DNA from: Winslowiella toletana
GTDB lineage: Bacteria > Pseudomonadota > Gammaproteobacteria > Enterobacterales > Enterobacteriaceae
DNA length: 64,000 nt
Assembly: GCF_017875465.1 (NCBI RefSeq)
Contig: NZ_JAGGMQ010000001.1
Coordinates: 1,612,001-1,676,000, forward strand
Direction of reading: 5' to 3'
The position numbers and the translations under genes were made by a program. Under the pieces are notes generated by a model. That model did no database searches, was not told where the DNA came from, and was given only the letters and a program-made list of their open reading frames with translations. Below are positions 26,800-38,341 of this stretch, piece by piece. Position 1 is the stretch's first letter; each line of letters opens with the position of its first letter.

Positions 26800-27611
26800 T
26801 TCAGATAATCGGGCAACAGATAACCCTGATACTGCTCATGCGTAAGAATGTACTGTTTAAACTCTGCTGAATGGTAACCATCGATAATGTCTTTGGCAAA
26901 CTGCGCATCTTTATTTTTACCGGCAATGGTCACCACATTGATAAAACCAACCACCGGATCCTCCAGCTTTAGCGCCGAAGAGAGTTTCATACCACTCGAT
27001 ACCGCAAAGTTACCCTGAATAACGCCAAAATCCACATCCGGTAAGGCACGAACCTGCTGGGCGTTATCCATCTCTTTCAGTATGATTTTATACGGATTTT
27101 CCGTAATATTTTTCTGTGAAAAGGTAGCAGGATCGCTGTTTTGGCTGATTTTAAGCCAGCCGAGATTCTGCAATAACAGCGCGGCGCGGTATTCATTGGA
27201 GGCCTGATTCGGCACTGAAATGGTGGTTCCGGCGGCAGGTTTATCCACCTGTTTAAACTTCTGCGAATAGATGCCCATTGGCGGCGTTGGCACCTGCACA
27301 ATGCCAATATTATTAATGCCTAAACGATCATTTACCGATTTAAGATAAATGGGATGTTGCATAATATTGGCTTCAATCGCGCCACTATTGACTGCGTCGT
27401 TGACCTGAATGCCATCACTAAAATCTTTATACTCTACTTTATAGCCTTTTTTTATCAGTAATGGCGCCACACCTTTTTCAAACTGCTCTTTGTAAGGACC
27501 TGGATTAAAACCTAATCTTATCGTTTTATCGTCCTGACCCTGAGCACTCGCCAGAAATGAGGCGGCAGATAAAACCAGCAATAAAAACCGACGCAATGAT
27601 AATGCCTTCAT
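26796..27611 (-). CDS. MetQ/NlpA-like substrate-binding protein (system 2)
   Basis: 271-residue periplasmic binding protein with signal peptide MKALSLRRFLLLVLSAASFLASAQG, again without a lipobox Cys. Motifs: IRLGFNPGPYKEQFEKG, IEANIMQHPIYLKSVND, SVPNQASNEYRA, DVDFGVIQGNFAV. It is the first gene of the unit metQ2-metN2-metI2-bisC-like. ATG 27611 is chosen since it opens the signal peptide; the frame extends nine codons further. Divergent from the aminotransferase gene. Confidence 0.86.
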   Translation of the reverse strand: MKALSLRRFLLLVLSAASFLASAQGQDDKTIRLGFNPGPYKEQFEKGVAPLLIKKGYKVEYKDFSDGIQVNDAVNSGAIEANIMQHPIYLKSVNDRLGINNIGIVQVPTPPMGIYSQKFKQVDKPAAGTTISVPNQASNEYRAALLLQNLGWLKISQNSDPATFSQKNITENPYKIILKEMDNAQQVRALPDVDFGVIQGNFAVSSGMKLSSALKLEDPVVGFINVVTIAGKNKDAQFAKDIIDGYHSAEFKQYILTHEQYQGYLLPDYLK

Positions 27612-27708
27612 AACTAACTCTCTGAATAGTTTCCGCAAGAAAAAAGATTAAACCACAGGTATATAGGCTTTAAAAGAGAGGTTGATGCGTTTTCAATTGC
27701 TATTTACT

Positions 27709-27720
27709 GATAACGTTATC
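27709..27720. promoter_or_regulatory. Palindrome in the metQ2-aminotransferase divergent region
   Basis: GATAACGTTATC, a perfect 12-bp palindrome, lies 98 bp upstream of metQ2 and 108 bp upstream of the aminotransferase start. TTATCATTATCAGATAA occurs about 40 bp further right. No MetJ-type repeats (AGACGTCT) are seen. Candidate operator for both transcription units. Confidence 0.4.
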
Positions 27721-27828
27721 CATAAAAGATTCATGCATTGTTGAATCTGTGCCGGTTATTATCATTATCAGATAAATTCTTTTGCCGCAGAGCATTACAG
27801 CGGTACAAATAAAAACTCAGAGAAATAT

Positions 27829-29013
27829 ATGCCTGATTTTGCTGCCTCGCCGCTGATAAATCAGCTGGAAGAGAACCTGTTTAGCGTGCTGGAAAAAATT
27901 GCGGCGCAGTTTAATACTGCCGATAAGCCGCTGATTGACCTGTCGAGCGGCAGCCCGCATCAACGTACGCCGCCGGAAATTATCGCATCGCTGAAATTGG
28001 CGGTAGATAACGCGGAAAATCATGAATATCCCTCTTTCTGGGGTAAACCCGCAGTCAGAGAGGCGATTGCGGCTTTCTATCAGCGTAATTATGCTGTCGA
28101 ACTCGATCCTGAGCGCGAAATTGCCGTTTTTCAGGGCTCGCATATTGGCGTCAGCGGCATTCCGCGCGCGGTGGTCAGTCCCGGTCAGACGATTATTTCC
28201 ACCGATCCCTGCTATCCGATCTACCGTTCGGCCGCAATCCAGGCGCAGGCGCAATTTTTTGGCATTCCGCTGGAACAGCAGCGCGGTTTCCTGCCTGATT
28301 TTGACCAGGTACCGCCTGATATCGCCCGACAAGCCGGTCTGCTGCTGCTTAACTATCCGCACAACCCTACCGGCGCGATGGCCACGCCTGAACTATTCCA
28401 CTCGGCGCTGGCCTTCGCGCAACGTTACCAGATACCAATACTGCATGACTTCGCCTACGCCGCTATTGGCAGCACGCCACAGCAGCCACCGGTAAGTCTG
28501 CTGTCGATAGCCGGAGGGAAAGAGTGGGGGGTGGAAACCTATACGCTGTCAAAAACCTTCAATATGGCGGGCTGGCGTTTTGGCTTTGCGGCAGGTAATG
28601 CCTCTATTATTCAGGCGTTTAAAAAATTGCATACCCATAGCTACAGCACGGTGTTTGGCGCGATTCAGGATGCGGCGGTGACGGCGCTGGCGATGCCGGC
28701 TGCGCGTCTTGAACAGCATCTTTCGCATTATCACCGACGGCGTAAGCAGGTGGTGGAAACACTGGCGCAGATGAACTGGCCAGTTCCGCCGAATCAGGGC
28801 ACCTTTTTCCTCTGGCTGCCAGTACCGGTGGGCTACAGCAGCCAGCAACTGACCCGCCGATTACTGACAGAAGCCCATGTGCTGGTAGCGCCGGGCGCGG
28901 GCTTTGGCGCGGGCGGCGAAGGTTTTATTCGTATCAGTCTGACCGCTGATGATGACGCTTTATGCAGCGCCTTACAGCGCATTGCGGCGCTGCAACTGTT
29001 CCAGCAAGGATGA
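27829..29013 (+). CDS. PLP-dependent class I/II aminotransferase
   Basis: 394-residue fold-type I aminotransferase. PLP-binding Lys at about residue 242 (TLSKTFNMAGWRFGF), NYPHNPTG (175-182) and a C-terminal Arg (FIRISL) for the substrate carboxylate. It resembles aspartate/methionine/diaminopimelate-type aminotransferases; the exact substrate is not readable. The dehydrogenase gene starts within its stop codon, so the pair is one operon: transamination to a 2-oxoacid, then reduction to a 2-hydroxyacid, is the natural inference. Confidence 0.85.
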   Translation: MPDFAASPLINQLEENLFSVLEKIAAQFNTADKPLIDLSSGSPHQRTPPEIIASLKLAVDNAENHEYPSFWGKPAVREAIAAFYQRNYAVELDPEREIAVFQGSHIGVSGIPRAVVSPGQTIISTDPCYPIYRSAAIQAQAQFFGIPLEQQRGFLPDFDQVPPDIARQAGLLLLNYPHNPTGAMATPELFHSALAFAQRYQIPILHDFAYAAIGSTPQQPPVSLLSIAGGKEWGVETYTLSKTFNMAGWRFGFAAGNASIIQAFKKLHTHSYSTVFGAIQDAAVTALAMPAARLEQHLSHYHRRRKQVVETLAQMNWPVPPNQGTFFLWLPVPVGYSSQQLTRRLLTEAHVLVAPGAGFGAGGEGFIRISLTADDDALCSALQRIAALQLFQQG

Positions 29014-30101
29014 CGATGATAGCCATTAAAACGCCGGGAAATTATCTGAATCAATCCGGGGGGATTAATCAGATCGGCGATTATATTGCGCCGCTGGCAC
29101 AACGCATTGCGCTGATCACCAGCCCGACCGCATGGGAAGTCACTCGTCAGGCGGTTGAAACCAGCCTGCAACGCCATGCTATTCACTATCAGGTGTGGTT
29201 TCTCACCGGCCCCTGTTGCCTGGAGACGCTGCAACAGTTCGCCATAGAGATCGACAAACAGGGAGCAGAGCTGATTGCCGGTGTCGGCGGCGGCCGGGTA
29301 ATGGATGCGGCGAAGGGAATTGGCGGACTGCTGGGTAATCTGGCGGTGATTAATGTCCCGACGATTGCCGCGACCTGCGCCGCCTGGTCACCGATCACCG
29401 TGCTATATGATCAACAGGGCGGACATCATAACTCAGTAGTGCAGCAGCGCCCGCCGGTCTGGGTGCTGGTCGATACCGCGATTATTGCGCAATCGCCGGT
29501 GCGTTATTTAAGGGCCGGCATTGTCGATGCGATTGCCAAATGGTACGAGTTTTCACTCTATCAGCACCACAGCGACGCCGGACTGGGCTTACAACTGAAA
29601 ATTCAGGCAGCCAAATCTGCGCTGGAGGTGATTAATCATTATGGCGGGCAGGCGGTAGCCGACAATACACAGCATATCGTCTCAGGCGCGTTAAGCCAGG
29701 TGATCGATGCGAATATTGCTTTAGCCGGGCTGGCAAACAGTATTTTCGATGATGTGCCGCGCGCGGGGATGGCGCATTTAATTCATGATGTGCTCACCCG
29801 CTACCCGCAATGTCATGGCTGGCTACACGGTGAGATGGTTGGATTCAGCCTTAACGTCCAGAGCCAGCTGGAAGAGATTGAAGATGAACGACAACAGGGA
29901 TTAAGGAAACTGCTGAGGCGTTATCATGCACCAGCCACCCTGCAACAATTTGGTCTGGCGCAACAGAGTAGCCTGCTTACGACGCTGGCTGAGGCGATCG
30001 TTGTCGCTACGGATATCCCGGCACAGCTGCCGTTTACGGTCACCCGCGAGCAGGTGCTTGCCGCCTTTATCGCTACGGATAGTATCGATACCGCAGTTTA
30101 A
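29010..30101 (+). CDS. Iron-containing alcohol dehydrogenase, GldA/HcxA-like
   Basis: Metal-dependent NAD(P) dehydrogenase of the glycerol-dehydrogenase family, about 363 residues. GVGGGRVMDAAKGIGG binds the cofactor pyrophosphate; metal ligands are in GIVDAIAKWYEF, HLIHDVLT and HGEMVGF. E. coli HcxA (YbdH) in this family reduces 2-oxoacids including the methionine keto acid, which would fit the neighbouring aminotransferase. ATG 29010 overlaps the previous stop; ATG 29016 with AAGGA five bases upstream is as likely. Confidence 0.8.
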   Translation: MTMIAIKTPGNYLNQSGGINQIGDYIAPLAQRIALITSPTAWEVTRQAVETSLQRHAIHYQVWFLTGPCCLETLQQFAIEIDKQGAELIAGVGGGRVMDAAKGIGGLLGNLAVINVPTIAATCAAWSPITVLYDQQGGHHNSVVQQRPPVWVLVDTAIIAQSPVRYLRAGIVDAIAKWYEFSLYQHHSDAGLGLQLKIQAAKSALEVINHYGGQAVADNTQHIVSGALSQVIDANIALAGLANSIFDDVPRAGMAHLIHDVLTRYPQCHGWLHGEMVGFSLNVQSQLEEIEDERQQGLRKLLRRYHAPATLQQFGLAQQSSLLTTLAEAIVVATDIPAQLPFTVTREQVLAAFIATDSIDTAV

Positions 30102-30137
30102 TTACTTATCGCTGTAAACCACGTTTTTTCCAACCGG

Positions 30138-30160
30138 TTCCGGGCAGGGGTTGCCCGGAA
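30138..30160. terminator. Hairpin between the dehydrogenase and parE
   Basis: TTCCGGGCA-GGGGT-TGCCCGGAA, perfect nine-base arms between convergent genes. In the minus direction it is followed by an A/T-containing stretch with AAAAAA on the other side, so it may act on both strands. Confidence 0.6.
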
Positions 30161-30186
30161 CACAGTCAGTGCGGATGCGGTGAAAC

Positions 30187-32103
<1,917 letters not shown>

Positions 32104-32136
32104 TTAAAAACGATTAGCCATGCTCGCGCAAGCGCT

Positions 32137-32718
32137 TCAGGCGTGATTCAGACCAATAAAGTCGAGAATCGGCGAGAAATGGCGTTCGAATCCGATAAAG
32201 GCATGGTTTCCGCCCTCTTCTACCGTCTGGCGGCAGGCACTGTAGTAGTCCAGCGCCTGACGGTAATCGAGCACTTCATCGCCCGTTTGTTGCAGTAACC
32301 AGATAAGATCCGGCGACTCCAGCGGGTCAATTTGCATGACTTTCAGATCGTGAATGTGGCAAGACTCTAACACATATTGCTGACCGGTGTATGGGTTCTC
32401 GTTGTCGCCCAGATAGTCAGCCAGCAGCTCAAACGGGCGCACCGCCGGGTTAACCACCACCGCCGGTAACAGAAAGCATTGCGACAGCCAGGTGGCATAG
32501 TACCCCCCCAATGAGGAGCCCACTACGCCGAGGGGTTCACCAGCGCGATCCATCACCAGTTTTTCCAGCAATAACGCCGCCTGGTCAGGAAAAGCAGGCA
32601 GCTGCGGCACCAGCATCTCGATCTCCGGCGCATGCTGCGCCAGCCACTGTTTAAACTGCGTCGCTTTGGCCGACTGTGGCGAACTGTTAAAACCATGCAG
32701 ATAGAGCAGCGTGGCCAT
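32137..32718 (-). CDS. yqiA: Esterase YqiA
   Basis: Small alpha/beta-hydrolase (193 residues) with esterase activity toward short acyl esters and CoA thioesters in E. coli. Nucleophile Ser69 in [12 protein letters not shown], oxyanion segment [10 protein letters not shown] at the start, and a C-terminal catalytic His (EGGNHAF). Located between parE and cpdA, with 3 bp between the cpdA stop and its ATG, so translation is probably coupled. Confidence 0.95.
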   Translation of the reverse strand: MATLLYLHGFNSSPQSAKATQFKQWLAQHAPEIEMLVPQLPAFPDQAALLLEKLVMDRAGEPLGVVGSSLGGYYATWLSQCFLLPAVVVNPAVRPFELLADYLGDNENPYTGQQYVLESCHIHDLKVMQIDPLESPDLIWLLQQTGDEVLDYRQALDYYSACRQTVEEGGNHAFIGFERHFSPILDFIGLNHA

Positions 32719-32721
32719 AAC

Positions 32722-33549
32722 TCAGTAACCTTCGGCATCGAGATCGGGGCTGTACGCCTGGGTCTGCAGGCGCTGAACCTCAGTTTCCATGCGCCCATCG
32801 GCATACAGATCTAACCAGCGCCAGCCCGGCGCGACTGAGTCGATGGTAAAGTTGGTGCAGTGCGGTTTGAACTGGACGCAGGTCGAAGGGGAAGCCAGTA
32901 CGCGCCGTCCATTCCACTGCAGATCAAGCTCCTGATGGATATGGCCGCATAACAGGTTTCTCGCCAGCGGGTAGTGCTGCAACACCGCATCCAGCGTATG
33001 AGGATTACGTAAGCTGTGTTGATCAAGCCAGTTACAACCCGATGGCAGCGGATGATGATGCAGTAACACCAGCGTATGGCGCTGCGGCTGCAGGGCAAGG
33101 GTCTTTTCCAGCCACTCAATTTGATAGTCGCTCAGCATACCGTGCGGCACGCCAAATACCTGACTGTCCAGCAACACCACCTGCCAGTGCTCGCCCAGCA
33201 GCACATGCTTGGCGTCAGCAATCGCCGCCTCGGCCAGGGTATTAAACATGGCAGGCTGGAAATCGTGATTGCCCGGTAACCAGACACATGGCGCAGGCAG
33301 GCGCGAGATACCCTCAGCGAAATGCTGATAGGCTTCGACCGTATGATCCTGAGCTAAATCGCCAGTCGCAACGATCAAATCGTAATAACGCCCTTCTGCC
33401 TCAATCGCTTCCAGCACCGCGTTATAACTTGCCCAGGTATTCACACCCAGCAGCGTTTCATTTTTACCTGCGAAAAGGTGGGTATCCGTTATTTGTAAAA
33501 TCCTGATTTTGTCCCCACTCGACACAGGAAGTTTTAACAGGCTATCCAA
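32722..33549 (-). CDS. cpdA: 3',5'-cyclic-AMP phosphodiesterase
   Basis: Calcineurin-like metallophosphatase of 275 residues that hydrolyses cAMP to 5'-AMP and so lowers CRP signalling. Bimetal motifs visible in order: QITDTHLF, VATGDLAQDH, LPGNHDFQ, LLHHHPLPSG, LLCGHIHQEL. Full length for CpdA and in the conserved yqiA-cpdA-yqiB order. Confidence 0.96.
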   Translation of the reverse strand: MDSLLKLPVSSGDKIRILQITDTHLFAGKNETLLGVNTWASYNAVLEAIEAEGRYYDLIVATGDLAQDHTVEAYQHFAEGISRLPAPCVWLPGNHDFQPAMFNTLAEAAIADAKHVLLGEHWQVVLLDSQVFGVPHGMLSDYQIEWLEKTLALQPQRHTLVLLHHHPLPSGCNWLDQHSLRNPHTLDAVLQHYPLARNLLCGHIHQELDLQWNGRRVLASPSTCVQFKPHCTNFTIDSVAPGWRWLDLYADGRMETEVQRLQTQAYSPDLDAEGY

Positions 33550-33595
33550 AGAGTATCCTTAGTCTCCACGCCATTATCGCTTCTTAATCGCACGG

Positions 33596-34021
33596 TTAAC
33601 AGGCCGGTACAGCCATCGCGCCATGCGCCAGACAGTAGCGCAACCAGTCAGCAAGGAACTGGTTTATTTGATGCTTTTCGTCACGTTGATGCAACTTTTT
33701 ATTCGGATAATCATAGCGTGCTTTAAAGCGATAGATCTGCTGCGTTGAACACACTTCCGCAACCATTGCATCATGGTACAGCCTGACCGACATCGATGGC
33801 AGGCTCCAGTAACTGACGGCGGGCGCGGTTTGCTTCACTTCAACCAGCGTGGTGTAACGGGTAGACTCCAGAATAGTGATGCTATAGCTGGCGCTATTGA
33901 CCTGATAAGTCACCGCTTCACCCGCCTCATCGTTGCGCGGCAGTAAGCGACGCAGCTGAGCGAAATTAGTTTCGCACAGGCGCATCATTTCGGGGAAATC
34001 AGGAGTGTAGCGCTTGGTCAT
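33596..34021 (-). CDS. yqiB: DUF1249 protein YqiB
   Basis: 141-residue cytoplasmic protein of the DUF1249 family. [28 protein letters not shown] at the N-terminus and [22 protein letters not shown] are family features. ATG 34021 overlaps the nudF stop (ATGA), so the short upstream MGSE extension is unlikely. Biochemical role is not established. Confidence 0.94.
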   Translation of the reverse strand: MTKRYTPDFPEMMRLCETNFAQLRRLLPRNDEAGEAVTYQVNSASYSITILESTRYTTLVEVKQTAPAVSYWSLPSMSVRLYHDAMVAEVCSTQQIYRFKARYDYPNKKLHQRDEKHQINQFLADWLRYCLAHGAMAVPAC

Positions 34022-34653
34022 TTCGGATCCCACTCTTCGCGTAGTTTCTTATGGTGCAGCTCCAGCCATTGCAAGGCGATGACAGAAGCAGCGTTATCTA
34101 TTTTCCCCTCTTCCACCCACTGATAAGCCTGTTCGCGACTTACCACATGGACAAGAATATCCTCATTCTCTTCCTCCAGACCGTGGCATCCCTTCGCCAC
34201 GCTGGCATCCACTTCGCCAACCATAATTGATAAGCGCTCGCTGGTGCCGCCAGGGCTGGCCAGATAGTTCAGCACCGGTTTGACCCGGCCAACATTGACG
34301 CCGGCCTCTTCGACCGCTTCACGCCGCACCACATCTTCAACACTTTCACCCGGCTCAATGATACCGGCCACCATCTCCATCAGCCAGGGGGTCGGGCTGG
34401 TATCGTAAGCAGCGATGCGGATCTGTTCGATTAACACCACTTCATCGCGGACTGGGTCATAGGGTAGCAGCACTGCGGCATGACCACGCTCAAAAATTTC
34501 GCGCTCGACGATGCCGCTCATCTCGCCACTAAACAGGCGATGACGAAAGCGATAACGCTGTAATGAAAAAAAACCGTCGTAAAGCGAGTCACGTGCAATA
34601 ATTTCTACATCGTTTTTTGTAAAAGTCACAGGGGATTTTTTTTCACTGCTCAT
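34018..34653 (-). CDS. nudF: ADP-ribose pyrophosphatase
   Basis: Nudix hydrolase that splits ADP-ribose to AMP and ribose 5-phosphate. 211 residues; the Nudix box [23 protein letters not shown] carries the metal-binding REAVEE. First gene of the nudF-yqiB-cpdA-yqiA-parE set and divergent from tolC, matching E. coli. Confidence 0.96.
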   Translation of the reverse strand: MSSEKKSPVTFTKNDVEIIARDSLYDGFFSLQRYRFRHRLFSGEMSGIVEREIFERGHAAVLLPYDPVRDEVVLIEQIRIAAYDTSPTPWLMEMVAGIIEPGESVEDVVRREAVEEAGVNVGRVKPVLNYLASPGGTSERLSIMVGEVDASVAKGCHGLEEENEDILVHVVSREQAYQWVEEGKIDNAASVIALQWLELHHKKLREEWDPK

Positions 34654-34755
34654 CGTTCCGCTTCCTTAATCATTCGGCAATAAAATCGGGGTTCTGAAAT
34701 TTGAATCCTGCAGAAGTATGGTTCTTTCTGAATTATTTACGTAAATTAAGGAAAG

Positions 34756-34775
34756 ATGGCACGTTCAGCCAACTT
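34756..34775. promoter_or_regulatory. Mar/Sox/Rob box upstream of tolC
   Basis: ATGGCACGTTCAGCCAACTT fits the marbox consensus AYnGCACnnWnnRYYAAAYn with one mismatch (C for the last A). It abuts the putative -35 hexamer of the tolC promoter, the class II activator arrangement. E. coli tolC is a known MarA/SoxS/Rob target. Confidence 0.65.
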
Positions 34776-34801
34776 ATCCTCACGGCAGACTCTGCTAGAA
34801 T
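34774..34801 (+). promoter_or_regulatory. Putative tolC promoter
   Basis: TTATCC (-35) and TAGAAT (-10), 16 bp apart, downstream of and overlapping the marbox and 67 bp before the tolC ATG. Not experimentally based. Confidence 0.5.
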
Positions 34802-34867
34802 CGGCGATTATTTTTTGACTTATGTCAGCGCTACCATAGCAATATTGCTGCACTACAAGGAATGCAA

Positions 34868-36355
34868 ATGAAGAAACTGCTCCCATTACTTATCGGCCTG
34901 AGCCTGGGTGGCTTCAGCGTCGCAAGTCAGGCAGAGAACCTGTTGCAGATCTATCAACAGGCACGCATTACTAACCCTGACCTTCGTAGCTCGGCTGCCG
35001 ACCGTGATGCTGCATTCGAAAAAATCAATGAAGCTCGCAGCCCACTGTTGCCACAACTCGGTTTAGGCGCAGATTATACCTATAACAACGGCTATCGCGA
35101 CAGCAGCGGTCTGCACTCCAATACGACCAGCGGGACGTTGCAGCTGACGCAAACTCTGTTCGATATGTCAAAATGGCGTGCGCTGACACTGCAGGAAAAA
35201 ACCGCCGGTATTCAGGACGTCACTTATCAGACGGCGCAGCAGACGCTGATGCTGAACACCGCCACCGCCTATTTCAACGTATTACGCGCCATTGACTCAC
35301 TTTCTTACACCGAAGCGCAGAAACAGTCGATCTATCGCCAGCTGGATCAAACCACTCAGCGTTTTAACGTCGGCTTAGTGGCGATCACCGATGTGCAGAA
35401 CGCACGCTCCGAGTACGACAGTGTGCTGGCGAATGAAGTCTCTGCCCGTAATGCCCTGGATAATGCGCTGGAAACCCTGCGTCAGGTGACCGGTAATTAC
35501 TATCCGTCACTGGCGTCGCTGAATGTCGATAACTTTAAGACGGATAAGCCACAGCCGGTCAATACGCTGCTGAAAGAGGCGGAAAGTCGTAACCTGAGTC
35601 TGTTATCCGCCCGTCTGTCACAGGATCTGGCGCGTGAGCAGATTCGTTCCGCAGAAACCGGCCATATGCCGACGGTTGATCTGACCGCCTCCAGCGGTAT
35701 GACCAACAGCAAATATGGCGGCAGCCGCGCCGGACAGAGCACCTCGTCCAACGACAGCATCACCGGCAGCAACCAGGTGGGCCTGAGCTTTACGCTGCCG
35801 CTGTACAGTGGCGGATCAGTGACCTCACAGGTGAAACAGGCGCAGTACGCCTTCGTTAGCGCCAGTGAGCAGCTGGAAAGCGCGCACCGCTCTACAGTGC
35901 AGACCGTGCGTTCATCATTCAATAATGTGAATGCTTCGATCAGCAGCATCAATGCCTACAAGCAGGCTGTGGTGTCGGCGCAGAGTTCACTGGATGCGAT
36001 GGAAGCCGGTTACTCGGTAGGTACGCGCACTATCGTTGATGTGCTGGATGCCACCACCACGCTATACAATGCCAAGCAGCAGCTGTCTGACGCCCGTTAT
36101 GACTATATGATTAACGAGCTGAATATTAAATCTGCGCTGGGTACGCTGAACGAACAAGATCTGCTGGCGCTGAACAACCGTTTAGGCAAGGATATCGCCA
36201 CTACGCCAGAAGCGGTCGCGCCAGAAAATCCGCAACAGGATAGCGCCGCCGATAACGGTGGCAATCTGGCCACAGCTCCGGCTGCTGCACAGGCAAAACC
36301 TGCCGCGGCACCACGCGCTGCCGCCAGCTCTTCACGTAACCCGTTCGCACAATAA
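34868..36355 (+). CDS. tolC: Outer-membrane efflux channel TolC
   Basis: Trimeric outer-membrane duct used by AcrAB and other tripartite pumps and by type I secretion. 495 residues with a 22-residue signal peptide (MKKLLPLLIGLSLGGFSVASQA). Two OEP repeats are visible (LQIYQQARITNPDLRSSAADRDAA early; SYTEAQKQSIYRQLDQTTQRFNVGLVAITDVQNA and its echo YSVGTRTIVDVLDATTTLYNAKQQ). The C-terminal tail is Ala/Pro-rich and varies between genera. ATG 34868 fits E. coli TolC and has AAGGA seven bases upstream. Confidence 0.97.
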   Translation: MKKLLPLLIGLSLGGFSVASQAENLLQIYQQARITNPDLRSSAADRDAAFEKINEARSPLLPQLGLGADYTYNNGYRDSSGLHSNTTSGTLQLTQTLFDMSKWRALTLQEKTAGIQDVTYQTAQQTLMLNTATAYFNVLRAIDSLSYTEAQKQSIYRQLDQTTQRFNVGLVAITDVQNARSEYDSVLANEVSARNALDNALETLRQVTGNYYPSLASLNVDNFKTDKPQPVNTLLKEAESRNLSLLSARLSQDLAREQIRSAETGHMPTVDLTASSGMTNSKYGGSRAGQSTSSNDSITGSNQVGLSFTLPLYSGGSVTSQVKQAQYAFVSASEQLESAHRSTVQTVRSSFNNVNASISSINAYKQAVVSAQSSLDAMEAGYSVGTRTIVDVLDATTTLYNAKQQLSDARYDYMINELNIKSALGTLNEQDLLALNNRLGKDIATTPEAVAPENPQQDSAADNGGNLATAPAAAQAKPAAAPRAAASSSRNPFAQ

Positions 36356-36363
36356 GCATTGCA

Positions 36364-36387
36364 GGGGCAGTAATCACTGCCCCTTTC
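36364..36387 (+). terminator. Terminator downstream of tolC
   Basis: GGGGCAG-TAATCA-CTGCCCC hairpin followed by TTTC, nine bases after the tolC stop. Confidence 0.7.
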
Positions 36388-36501
36388 ACAATCAAACGTA
36401 TAGCTAAGTAAAGATCCCCATTTCACCTGGGTTGATCGCTTCATATTTCACCACTCTTCCCCTATTCTATGCGCTTACCTTTGGGCACAGGACAGATTGC
36501 T

Positions 36502-37167
36502 ATGAAACGGACTAAACAAATTAATCATGCCTCCTTCCGTAAGAGCTGGAGCGCACGTCATTTAACGCCAGTTGCGCTGGCCGTTACTGCAGTATTTATG
36601 TTGTCAGCTTGTGAGCAGTCAGATGAAACCGTCTCTATGTACCAGAACGCCGATGACTGTTCGAAAGCCAATCCAGACCAGAGCGCACAGTGCACTACCG
36701 CCTATAACACCGCATTAAAAGAAGCGGAAAAAACCGCGCCGAAATATGCGACCCGCGAAGACTGTGTGGCTGAGTTTGGCGAAAGTCAGTGTCAGCAGAC
36801 GCCTGCGCAGGCAGGTGTGGGGACCACCACCAACAATGCCGAAACGCAGCAGAGCGGCAGCTTCTGGATGCCGCTGATGGCCGGTTATATGATGGGCCGC
36901 ATGATGGGTGGTGGCGCATCGCAACCGCTGTTTACCTCACGCGCGCCAAACAGCCCGGCCAACGGTAAGTTTGTTGACGCCAGCGGTCGTAACTACGGCA
37001 ACGCCACTTCAGGCCGTACGATGACCGTGCCAAAAACCGCGCTGGCGCCGAAGCCTGCGACTACCAGCACCGTCACCCGTGGCGGCTTTGGTGAAAGCGT
37101 AGCGAAGCAAACCAGCATGCAACGCAGCAGCGCCGCTTCTGGCTCCAGCCGTTCTTACGGAGGCTAA
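36502..37167 (+). CDS. ygiB: DUF1190 lipoprotein YgiB
   Basis: 221-residue protein closely matching E. coli Ygi[21 protein letters not shown], a hydrophobic stretch ending LSACEQSDE (lipobox with Cys), [12 protein letters not shown], a Met/Gly-rich segment ([11 protein letters not shown]), and a C-terminal [10 protein letters not shown]. Probably an envelope lipoprotein. Only 8 bp separate it from ygiC, so the two form an operon downstream of tolC. Function in the cell is not established. Confidence 0.94.
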   Translation: MKRTKQINHASFRKSWSARHLTPVALAVTAVFMLSACEQSDETVSMYQNADDCSKANPDQSAQCTTAYNTALKEAEKTAPKYATREDCVAEFGESQCQQTPAQAGVGTTTNNAETQQSGSFWMPLMAGYMMGRMMGGGASQPLFTSRAPNSPANGKFVDASGRNYGNATSGRTMTVPKTALAPKPATTSTVTRGGFGESVAKQTSMQRSSAASGSSRSYGG

Positions 37168-37175
37168 TCAGCCTG

Positions 37176-38336
37176 ATGAAGCGTATTGCTATTACCGAAC
37201 GACCAGACTGGCGCGAGAAAGCCACCGAGTACGGTTTTCGTTTTCACACCATGCACGGTGAACCCTACTGGTGTGAAGACGCGTACTACCAGTTTACGCT
37301 GGAGCAAATCGATTACCTCGAAGATACCACGCGCGAACTGCACCAGATGTGCTTACAGGTGGTGGAAAAAGTGGTTAACAGCGAAGAGTTGTTAACTAAG
37401 TTCCGCATTCCAAAACACACCTGGGACTTTGTGCGTCACTCGTGGAAAACCTCGCAGCCGTCACTCTATTCGCGTCTCGATCTCGCCTGGGATGGTAAGG
37501 GCGATGCTAAGCTGCTGGAAAATAATGCCGATACACCGACCTCGCTGTATGAAGCAGCATTTTTCCAGTGGATCTGGCTGGAAGACCAGCTGAATGCCGG
37601 CCATCTTCCGGCGGGCAGCGACCAGTTTAACAGCCTGCAGGAGAAGCTGATTGAGCGCTTCGCCACCCTGCATCAGCAACACGGATTTAGCTGGCTGCAC
37701 TTTGCCTGCTGCCGTGATACCGATGAAGATCGTGGCACCGTGCAGTATTTGCAGGATTGCGCCACCGAAGCCGGTCTGCCGAGCGAATTTCTCTATATCG
37801 ATGAAATTGGCCTTGGTGAAAAGGGCCAGTTTACTGATGTGCACGATCAGGTGATTGGTAACCTGTTTAAGCTCTATCCGTGGGAGTTTATGCTGCGCGA
37901 GATGTTCTCCACCAAACTGGAAGATGCTGGCGTGCGCTGGCTGGAACCAGGCTGGAAGAGCATTATCTCCAATAAAGCACTGCTGCCGCTGCTGTGGCAG
38001 ATGTTCCCCAATCACCCTAATCTTCTGCCCGCTTACTTTGCCGAAGATGATGTGCCGGCGATGGATAAATATGTGGTGAAACCGCTGTTTTCGCGTGAAG
38101 GGGCCAATATTCGCATTGTCGAAAATGGTCAGGAAATTGCGCGTGTCGACGGGCCATATGGCGAAGAGGGCATGATTGTGCAGCAGTTCCACGAACTACC
38201 GAAGTTTGGCGACAGTTATACGCTAATCGGTAGCTGGCTGATTGATGATCAACCGGCAGGTATTGGTCTGCGCGAAGATCGCGCGCTGATCACCCAGGAT
38301 CTGTCACGCTTCTATCCGCACGCTTTTATCGAGTGA
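37176..38336 (+). CDS. ygiC: ATP-grasp glutathionylspermidine-synthase-like protein YgiC
   Basis: 386-residue ATP-grasp carboxylate-amine ligase of the GSP-synthase C-terminal family. Substrate- and ATP-binding segments include [38 protein letters not shown] and [31 protein letters not shown]. It lacks the amidase domain of Gsp. It lies in an operon with ygiB as in E. coli. True substrate unknown. Confidence 0.95.
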   Translation: MKRIAITERPDWREKATEYGFRFHTMHGEPYWCEDAYYQFTLEQIDYLEDTTRELHQMCLQVVEKVVNSEELLTKFRIPKHTWDFVRHSWKTSQPSLYSRLDLAWDGKGDAKLLENNADTPTSLYEAAFFQWIWLEDQLNAGHLPAGSDQFNSLQEKLIERFATLHQQHGFSWLHFACCRDTDEDRGTVQYLQDCATEAGLPSEFLYIDEIGLGEKGQFTDVHDQVIGNLFKLYPWEFMLREMFSTKLEDAGVRWLEPGWKSIISNKALLPLLWQMFPNHPNLLPAYFAEDDVPAMDKYVVKPLFSREGANIRIVENGQEIARVDGPYGEEGMIVQQFHELPKFGDSYTLIGSWLIDDQPAGIGLREDRALITQDLSRFYPHAFIE

Positions 38337-38341
38337 CTGTA

